64,000 bases of DNA from Volvox africanus (taxonomy: Eukaryota > Chlorophyta > Chlorophyceae > Chlamydomonadales > Volvocaceae), in the NCBI GenBank assembly GCA_030268105.1, contig BSDZ01000112.1, forward strand, positions 310,001 to 374,000, given 5' to 3'. Numbering within the stretch: the first letter of the stretch is position 1; each line of letters starts with the position of its first letter. The translations under genes were made by a program, and so were the position numbers. Positions 22,401-31,400 of this stretch are shown here, piece after piece. The notes under the pieces were generated by a model. That model was not told the DNA's origin. It worked only from the letters and a program-made list of their open reading frames with translations, and ran no database searches.

Positions 22401-25400
22401 CCATCATCACAAGGTGCAGATATTGGGGCCCCGCCTTGTTCCCGGCTTCAAGGAAGCTGACATCAACCATTGTTGGGAATTCGGATCATCACCTAGAGGT
22501 TCCAAACAATAATTGGTGTTCATTATGGAAATTATATTATGACAAGTTCTTATCGATCAGTTTTGGGGGCATGACGTGTGGGCTGTACCCAATCATCCAT
22601 ACCATATGCCGTACCTTACTGGGCTCAAAGGAGAAGAGTTCGGTGAGGGTGCTGCTGCCATCCTCTGGGGCCTTGGTCACCGGGCAACCGTTCTTAGTTT
22701 TCGGTTGAGCTCTCAAACCGAAATACAAAATACTCTGACGGGAGAAGCGGGGAAGCAAGACAAGACGGGGACACAGGGTTGGTTACCTTTGTATTGGCAT
22801 TAAGAGCAGGCTTAAAGACGATCAATTTCTGTCAATCCAAACAAAAAACAGGTTGCGATTCATTATTAGAAACCCTACCATGATAACATCGTTTCTAGGA
22901 TGCTGTAAAGAACGATAAGTAATGATAAATATGATAGAAAGATTTCAGAATTTTGCATCTCGAAGAATGTTCTTTGTCCATCTTTAATTTGATGACTTAA
23001 AAACAGGATATAATAAAGAACAGTAAAGGATAGGCTGTCCTGTCTTACATTCATTCTTAACGTAGAAGACAACCCATCATGAAGGAAAACCAAAATCATT
23101 GCTCGATTGTTCGGTTTCCTAAGATCTATAAAGCTGCCGCCATGTACACTGTCGTCTGGCCACTGGGCCCTCCAATTTTGCCGCTGGGCCACTCCTCCCA
23201 GGCTAGTGAGCTGCCTGACCTTTTGTTTATGCTGTGAATATTCAAAATCGTATTGCCTCATTACACATGCATGCAGACTGTGGAGGACTCGGCTGATGGC
23301 TGCATTAATGTCATGGTCGTCAGCAAAGTGCACAAGTTGGGTGACAGTACCCAAATCTACATGCCTCCCACTGATGTGTCCTTCAAACTGAAGGAACGGA
23401 AGTTCAAAGTTGTCCAGAAGGTGGGGTACAATATCCCCAGCTGGTGATGTATGCACTCTATCTGTCTGTGTCTATATCTTGGATGTAGCATCCAGAGACA
23501 AGTGTGTGCATGGTTGCAGGTGCGCTGGCCCTTGTTGGCCTACTGGCAGTCAAGGACAACCTGACAGCAGTTCAGTGGGCATTGAAGCACGTGGGCCTCA
23601 GCAAGAAACAGCTGGAGGCGGTGAACTTGCTTACAGCAGATTTGATTACATGTATGCAGATGGTCAGTAGTTTTATTTGTTTTGTCCATTCAAATAATGG
23701 TAGGCCATTACTTGTGTGGGATTGGTAGGATGGATGTATAGTCAGTTGGAAATGATCTAGGCATTGTTATGAATGGACGGAACATGAATACGCATGAGTA
23801 CGTTGTCATGAATACGCATCGGCTGCCCATGGTATCAGTTCTGTGTGGTTGCTACGCCTGTTAATTGCTACAGCTTTATTTAGCTAGCCTAGTAATCTCA
23901 ATGATTAAAATCGTACTTCATATGTATTAGTTGCTTTTAGTAAGTTTATTTTTGCAGTACATTTTTTAATCTTTCAGCGGTACATTTTTCTTTACTGTTA
24001 GGAGTGCTAGTCATGTAAGGCCCCCAGGAATTTATGTCATCGCGTGGAAAATGCACTGATTTCTTTTTGTCATGTTCAAAGCTATTCAAAGCATTTTCTG
24101 AGCTCCTTATTAGCTTGGCTATTTTGGTCCTTTGTTTCATGTAGTCACTATGTATCCTGCAGGGTGACCACAACAATGGCGGTGCAGATGTAGACATGCA
24201 GGATCGTTGCTAGCCGCTACGTGAGCGAAAGTGACTGATTGAATGGAGGTACGAGCCCAACGGCAGAGTCACGTTTGGGCGGATCAATGCAGCAATTGTG
24301 GAAGAAATCCCGGAGCCAGCTTCGTATCAGGAGGCCACTAACGGCCGCAATGCTGAGGAGTGGAGATGTGCCATGGATGAGCTCACGAATGGAAGCTGGG
24401 AGCTGAGGAATGGAAGCTGGGAGCTCACGAATGGAAGCTGGGAGCATAATACGTACTCTTTCAAGCTATCAATTAAAATATTTACTAGTTTAGTTGCCTG
24501 GCCAATGGCTATTGGCAGCACTCCTTCTGCTTCCAGATCCAACGTTCCGGTATGACCGATCCTAGAGTTTCTAAAATAATTTTTAACTATTGCTACCGCT
24601 TTGGCAGAACTAATTCCCCTAGGTTTATATAAATTAAGCCATCCGTCCACAAACAGTTTTAAAAGAATGGTTTAAAATTTAAAACCGAAACCGACAGAAA
24701 TCACTAATAAGTTATAGTTTAAAAGCGTATGTTTATGCTGAAGAAATAGAACTCTATTATGGTAACAAATGTTTACAGAAGATGCCTAGGGTTCATCACG
24801 GTTATGCCATTGATTACAGGCATATCATTGATTCTCTTGTACGTAAACCGGGTGCATTTGCTGGGTATCAGTACCATGAATCGCTTTTTCCCCGTCCTAT
24901 TTTTCGGCAGACATATGACCAGCTTACAGGACTGTACCATGTTTTGAATAACCAAGATCATATTCAAGCTCGCTGGCTAATACCCTCTCAACTATTTGCT
25001 TCTTCAACTGTTGAAACAAACCGTCTTTGCCAAACAATTCATCTGGATTTGCTTTTGATAATAATTCTTCTACTATTTTATTTGTTAATTTAATTTGATT
25101 TATAGAATCTATTTGTGTGCAAACAAAAACACCGGCTGGTGCCCGGATATTGCCTTGCCGGTGGGTCTTAAAAGTCAAACGTTCAGAGGATGGCGGGATC
25201 AGCGCTTTAAGGCACGTTTGGTGGCGAAGGGTTACGAGCAGCGGGCGGGGATTGATTATGGGGAGCGCTTTGCTTCGTATGCTCCTGGCGGTGGCTGTGG
25301 CAAAAGGGATGCCGATCCACCAGCTAGACGTTTCGACAGCTTTCCTGAACGGGGAGCTAGAGGAGCTCTGGATGCAGCAGCCGCCTGGTTACGAATCAGC

Positions 25401-28400
25401 GGACCCTGAACAGGCGTGCAAGCTCCTACGCTCAATCTACGGGCTGAAACAGGCCCCATGCTGCTGGTATGTGAAGCTAGTGGCGGAGCTAGACAAGCTG
25501 GGGTTCAAATCGTCAGTAGCACACCCAGCACTGTTCATCAAGAGGGATGAGAAGGAGATCGTCTACCTGCTGGTGCACGTGGACGACATCATCACCTCAA
25601 AAGATGAGGTATTCATCAGGAGGGTAAAGGCAGCAATCTGGCAAGCCTTCAAGATTCGAGGTCTTGGAGAGGCAAAAGTCTTCCTAGGTATGGAGATCAG
25701 CCAGGGAGCGAACAGGGGGGTAAAGCTGTCGCAGCGGCCCTATATCGAGGAGCTGCTGCAGCGGCATCAACTCAACAATGCCAAGCCGCAAACGAATCCA
25801 CTACCTCCTGGTTCTAGAGTACTGCCAGCAGAAGACGGCAACAAAGAGCTCGCAGACAGCACCAAGTAGAGGGCACTTATCGGCGAACTAAATTACCTGG
25901 CGACGAGCACAAGACCCGATATCGTTCAGGCAATGAGCGTTCTGGCGCGCTTTATGGGGAAGCCATCCAAGGCTCACATGGGCTTGGCTTTGGGGTGCTT
26001 CGATATCTGGCGGGTACCAAGGAGCTCGGACTATGCTTTGGTGGAGATGGCGATCTTGCCATGGTGAGCTTCAGTGATTCCGACTGGGCTGGAGACCCAG
26101 CCACTCGGAGATCCACAACCAGCTACGTGTTTCTGCTAGGCGGAACAGCTATCAGCTGGAATAGCCAATTGCAGCGCACGGTGGCAGTTTGGTCAGTGGA
26201 GGCGGAGTACCAGGCCACGGCAGCTGCAGTATGGGAGACGCTTTTGCTTTACAAGCTGGCGGGAGACTCCGGTTTTGGGTCAGAGGCTATAGAGATTCGG
26301 ACGAATTCCCAGGGGGCGATGAGCATTGGGAACAACCCGATAACGTCGGTTCGTTCTAAGCACATTGACGTCATCTAATACGGGAGCGAGTCTCGAGGAA
26401 GGAAGTTGCCTTGTCTCACTGTTTGACGGATGATATGGTGGCAGATATTCTGACTAAGGCACTTGGAGAGATACTGTTTAGGAAGTGCATTATGGAAATG
26501 GGGTTGGCTGAATAAGCATCCGAGATCTGCTTGGGGCGAGCTCGTTTTGCTGAGTTGTTTTGGTTTTCAGATGTGTTTCTGTCTTTTTTGGTTTTCAGAA
26601 GAGTTCTTTTCTGTCACTTGTTGCTAGGTACGTCTCGAGGGGGCGTGTTATGAAATGATGTATCAGTTGGATATAGCGATCCGTTCTAGCAACAATCGTG
26701 TTGTTGTAGCTGTACCCAGCAGTACGCTATCGACCCGCACTCGTCCAATCCGTAGTGCTATATGCGCGAGTATTTGTGCCAACTGCAGAGCGATCAATCC
26801 CGACTTCTTTTGGCTATCAGATACTATGTAACGATCAATTCTTGTCTTCCCGTAATTTTAGTTGATTTCTTTTAGTTGCGATCATTTAGTTGTCTCTTTA
26901 GGCTGGCAAAATGTGATCAAATTGCGATAATAAAATTCATGCTTGCATGATGCTGCTTTGTTACGAAACTAAAAGCTTTTGAGTGCATCGCAAGAGCAGG
27001 ATATTTCACGTGCTTGTCGCTATGCATCCTGTAGGGCACTGGCCAGCCCAACAGGCAACTTGGTTTTGAATGTGGATCATTCATAAGTTTTTAGCAACTG
27101 TTGCTTACGATTACAAGTTGTCATCACCAACAGTTGTGCATTGAAAGAACGACGTTTTTCATTGCGTGAAAAACACCAACCTTGCTAAATCAAGTATGAT
27201 GTTTTCCAAATAACCAGGTCAAACAGGGGTACGAGGCCAGTCCTCTTACTTCCCTTCTCAGTTCACTCTGGGAACCAATTTACTTCATAAACCATTAGTA
27301 AACAATTCGTTGCCCTGGTGAGTCAATCAGGGTGTCAAGGGGCCTCCAATGCGGCAAATAGTGCACCCGGTTGTGAATATCGGCCTACTTGAATCTCAAC
27401 ACCCCCAAAATCCCAGTCAGTAGCTAAATAGCACTCATTTGCATCTACATGTGGTTGAGTTAAGGGGGGCTGGATAACTGTGTGAGTTGCAGGGTTAAGG
27501 CTTTGGGGTGGTCTGGGTATCTAAATGCGGCTTGCAGGATATCTAAATGTGGCTAAAGGGAGTCTTGATATCTAGATGCGCCTTCTGGATAGCCGTACAT
27601 GGCTAAGAGGATCAAAACACACGGATATCAATATAGATTTCTTCCACTGGTGGCGCCTCAGTACTCTATCATTTGATGCAAATATAGTGTTAGTCGCCAT
27701 ACAGTCTGGGTCTACCACCCGCACAGAGGAGGGGCTGTAGAGCTGTCCCTGCGTCTGCAGTGCTTGGTGTTTCGGTGTATGCGGTAATTGAGCCTGGTGC
27801 ACATGCAGTAGAGTGTTGTTGCTCTCTGTCGTTAGTTGGCAAGCTTCTCTGGCTAGTTCCTTCCTCGCTGCTGCTTGTTTGGCCTGCCCCTGGTCCCCAT
27901 CCTGCCTACGGAGTATAGTCCCACATGACATTGGGATCAACTCATTACCTTACAGTTCAGTTGTCCACTCGAAACATACAGCAGCAAGTTATTTAACAGG
28001 GAACGACCCTCTGCTAATGGATGAGCAAGCGAGTTCAGTAGCAGAGGGCCATACCCTGTCTCACTCTTGGCGGTATTTCTATTTCTCATTCACTGACTTA
28101 CCCGAGATAACTACTCCATGACTGAAGGTGTGTTTCATCAGGCATGCCTCAATTTTGTAACTAGTAGGCAGCAGTAGGCATATTGGTAGGAAATCCCATG
28201 TATGCCCCAAATCTGAATACTAGCAACAACCCTGAACACCATTTCCAGATGCCTCTTGGAATGTTTCTAGATGCAGTGAAGGGGGAGTCTCAAACATCTA
28301 TTATGAGTGGCTAGGCAATATCATGTGGCAAATATTAAAGGGAGGGTCTTAAGTACGTAGCTAGCTAGGTGCAGCTGGAACAGTATATATCCACATGCGC

Positions 28401-31400
28401 TGATGGGGGTCCTTAAAGTATCTAGATGATGATCGTTCCATACGCAGTTGCAGTGAAGACAGGGCTCCCAGGTAGGCAGATGTAGTGAAAGAGGAGGGGC
28501 TGTAATCAGGCTGCCTTCGTAATAGGGAATTACCTTCGCAAAATTGCAATAGTGGGGCCTCTTCATGCAAGGGCCCTCACCAGTTAAGATAGAAGCTAGC
28601 CGGGTGCAGATAGGGAAGGGGATGTAGGAGCCAAGAGAGGGGCATCTAGAGGCGGAACTAGTGGTGATGGTGCATATGGATGGAGGATGTAGTGGTGGAA
28701 GATGCTCTGCAGTCCCAAATAAACACCTTGGTTTTCATGAAACTAGTGTGCAGCACACCTTGTCATGCTTTATTGCTTTCACCACAAACACGTTTGTAAT
28801 TATGGGGATAGCCCGCAAGGGAAACCTTTTGTAAGGGGATAGTTACCATTACTTACTTTGACAACATCTGCATACAGTGGGCGCTAAGGTTTTTGGCATG
28901 TGATGACCTCACATCAGCTTGCCGCCAGGGTGTTTTTATCTTCATATCTCTGAACATTGATTATCAGGTCTTGAAATGCCTGTGCGCACGCTTCTGTCCA
29001 CGTCCCGAATATCTCTGAGCCATGTCAGTCAAGACGTTGGCAGTGCGGGAAAGCGGGGCAGCAGACCCCGCGACCCACACAACCACCGTAACTCTCTGGC
29101 TGGGCAGGAGAGCAGGTACAGCGGTAGCCCCATGGATATCTAAAATATAATCAGGAGATGTAGTCAGTGAACAATGTCGCTGGACATAATACTTGGAGCC
29201 TAGATATGTATATATTGATATTTGTTAAATTTATGTAAAGCATATGCTGCATTACGTCATATTTCATTTTTTAGTGTTGAGAGAGTTGAGAAGGTTGAGA
29301 AACCTGTGAGGGCTGAGAGACCAAAGGGACTTGGCTTGGAACTGTAGTATCCTGGGGTATCTACGGGCAGTGTCAAAGGATCCTGGACCTTAGATGGTCA
29401 TCCTTCCGATCGGGCTTTGTTGGCCGACACAACAGCGATACAACATTGGTATCGAGCAGGTTCGTCCAGGTTCAAATCCCCCCACCTACGGGACGGTGAG
29501 GGCGGTTCTGACTGGTAGATGGCTTGGGAAACCATCACCAGGCCGTGAGGGATCGGATCCGTCTGACTACAAACTAGGGTGAGGGCTGGCCCTTGGACTG
29601 TAGGATGCGAGGACGCACCCTATCTGAGGGGGAATACTTGTAGTATCCTGGGGTATCTACGGGCAGTGTCAAAGGACCCTGGACCTTAGATGGTCATCCT
29701 TCCGATCGGGCCTTCGTTGGCCGACACAACAGAGATACAACAGGAACTGAGTAGGGGACATATGTGGCTGATTCTATACCAATTGCTGCCCCAATCTGAG
29801 TACCCCAAGGCCTCTCGAGGTGCTGAAAAGGTGCTTCTAGCACCTTATATTTTGGAAGCGTGTGCCGTACGCATATGACTACAATAGCGTATCTGTCGAT
29901 TCCTGCCTCAAGTCGAAAGCACGCATGCACCATTCTGAGACCCGAACACATAAAAACTCCCAGATTCCCCTAAAAATACCCTCTATATTCTAATAAATGA
30001 TTACTGTGTTACGACGTGTTTCTGTCTGTCTGTCAGCCAGTCCGAATGCTCAGGCATCCAAATCACCTTACCGTGACATTTTGGTAGAGCACTTCCATGC
30101 ATCCGGGGCCTCCAAATGCGGTCACCACAGGCGTCAGCCCCGACAACACCATCCCCTCGTGCGCTCGGAAATAATCCGCGATATTTGAAGACAAGCAGTG
30201 GCGGAGCAATGGGGTCTTCAGCAGGCTCCCTTCTTCTTCTGCTGTTACCGATGTCGCAGATGTTATTTCGGCCGCCGCAGCTGCTGCTGCCAATGCGGCT
30301 TTGGATACGGCCTCACTTGACCTAGCGGCTGCAATGGTTGAAGCTGAGGTGGCGGCCTCTCCATTCTTGCCGCCTGCCGAGGCCGCCGATGCTGCCAGTT
30401 TATACCGCTCAGCCCACCGTGCTGCCGCTGGCCGAATAATGGAGCCACCACGTTGAAATAGGGAAGGCTGCAGCATCATGGTGCATAGGAAAAACAAGGA
30501 GACTGAGAGACGGACTGGCTGGACGGAGCTGGTGGCAGGCAGGTCGTTAGGTGCTATCTTGGTGAAAAAAAGCCTTCCGGCAGCCAGGTAGAAATAGATC
30601 AGTGCAGCAGGATGAAACTACAAAGGCAAGTTTTAAATGTCTCCGGAGAGAAAGACACCAAAATAATCCAAACAATAAGACGTATTTACCAGATATCATC
30701 ACAAAAAATGTAATGAAATTACAACAACAAATCTTAAAACATTAATAGCACTCATAAAGGCATAACAAAAAATCAATATCAAAAAATCAAGAAACATCAA
30801 TGTTTGCAATGGATTTTATCATTTGTATTGCTTAACATGTGAAAACAAATTGAAAAACACTTGTTGTACGTCACCTGATGCTGCTGCAAAACCCTGGATG
30901 TCCTGGAGTGCTGTCGACGGAACTGTTGCAGTCCCCGGTGCATTATTGCTTCGTTGCCGGCCCTGCTGCTGCCCCCCTCGCAAGCTGCCGCATCGGACAG
31001 GCCCGAGTCCGATGGGGGATAAGGGCTGCTGTTACAAGCAGGTGTAGGGAAGGTCATCACATTAGCTTGTGGCGCGGGGAGCAATGCACTGTCCGTCACC
31101 CCATGAATACTGCTGTCAGTGGGGAGGGCGGAAACCGGAGAGAGAGACCAAATGCTCCCGGTGGCCTTTGGCAAGAGTCCCTCGGTGTCGAGTGATGGTG
31201 GATATGAGGTCGGATGTGGTGGCTGCTGAAGGTGAAGTTGGAAGAGGAGGACGACGGCAGGAACGACCATACAGCCATGAGGAGTAATGGAGTCAGGTGC
31301 CTGGCATTTGCTGTCCTTGAGATAAAATGTTCTTGCCACCATTCCGGTTTGGATGGTCGTGACTCTGGAGAGCAAGCTCCGTCGGCGCTGAAGGACCGTG

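Larger units (their letters stand above)
13241..22614. other. cyclase introns between placed exons
   Basis: Introns over 300 nt: 13241-14157, 14174-14645, 14779-16029, 16162-16838, 16946-17271, 18203-18608, 20034-20740, 21430-22087 and 22137-22614. Apart from the repeats listed separately I see no genes in them. ORFs there, and antisense to exons (for example 18598-19185 +), are shadows. Confidence 0.6.
24447..25118. other. mosaic bacterial filler DNA inside copia
   Basis: Three bacterial gene pieces are joined head to tail: truB (-), IS21 istA (+) and IS256 transposase (-). Their reading frames are still open. The insert sits almost exactly between codons that are adjacent in copia elements, with little or no loss of copia sequence. 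The composition is AT-rich relative to the flanking RT. Junctions are accurate to about 10 bp. Confidence 0.8.
24238..26514 (+). pseudogene. copia reverse transcriptase/RNase H, broken
   Basis: Recognisable motifs are [47 protein letters not shown] (variant of YVDD), [24 protein letters not shown] and [13 protein letters not shown]. Damage includes frameshifts near 25193, 25275 and 25990 and stops at 25867 (TAG) and 26376. The bacterial insert splits the RT between NGSWEL and TPAGAR. Just before the insert a 21-bp unit encoding NGSWEL is tripled. Confidence 0.8.
24238..27000 (+). mobile_element. degenerate Ty1/copia element, 5'-truncated and interrupted
   Basis: Only the reverse transcriptase, RNase H and probable 3' LTR remain; gag, protease and integrase are absent. 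RT coding starts near 24238 ([17 protein letters not shown]), breaks at about 24446 for 670 bp of bacterial DNA, and resumes at about 25126 with [18 protein letters not shown]. Pol ends near 26514 (GLAE, stop). A purine-rich tract (CTCGAGGGGGCG) is followed by TGTTATGAAATG at 26646, the likely 3' LTR start. The right LTR end is not clear; 27000 is a guess. The element lies in the large cyclase intron. Confidence 0.75.

Noticed and set aside
23253..23665. Two plus-strand exons of a host gene
   Set aside because: Splice signals are plausible, but the opposite strand holds a longer ORF and neither product is recognisable.
24380..24442. Possible CRISPR-like short repeats
   Set aside because: The three 21-bp units are directly adjacent without spacers and encode copia residues; this is a tandem duplication.
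24447..25118. Bacterial contamination of the assembly
   Set aside because: The pieces are only 170-220 bp long, in alternating orientation, and enclosed on both sides by the same copia reverse transcriptase; contamination would give long contiguous bacterial sequence. Read-level proof is still lacking.
29446..29490. Possible tRNA gene or tRNA-derived SINE because of GGTTCAAATCC
   Set aside because: No cloverleaf can be formed; the position directly after an LTR and the matching 3' LTR make it the leader of a TRIM.
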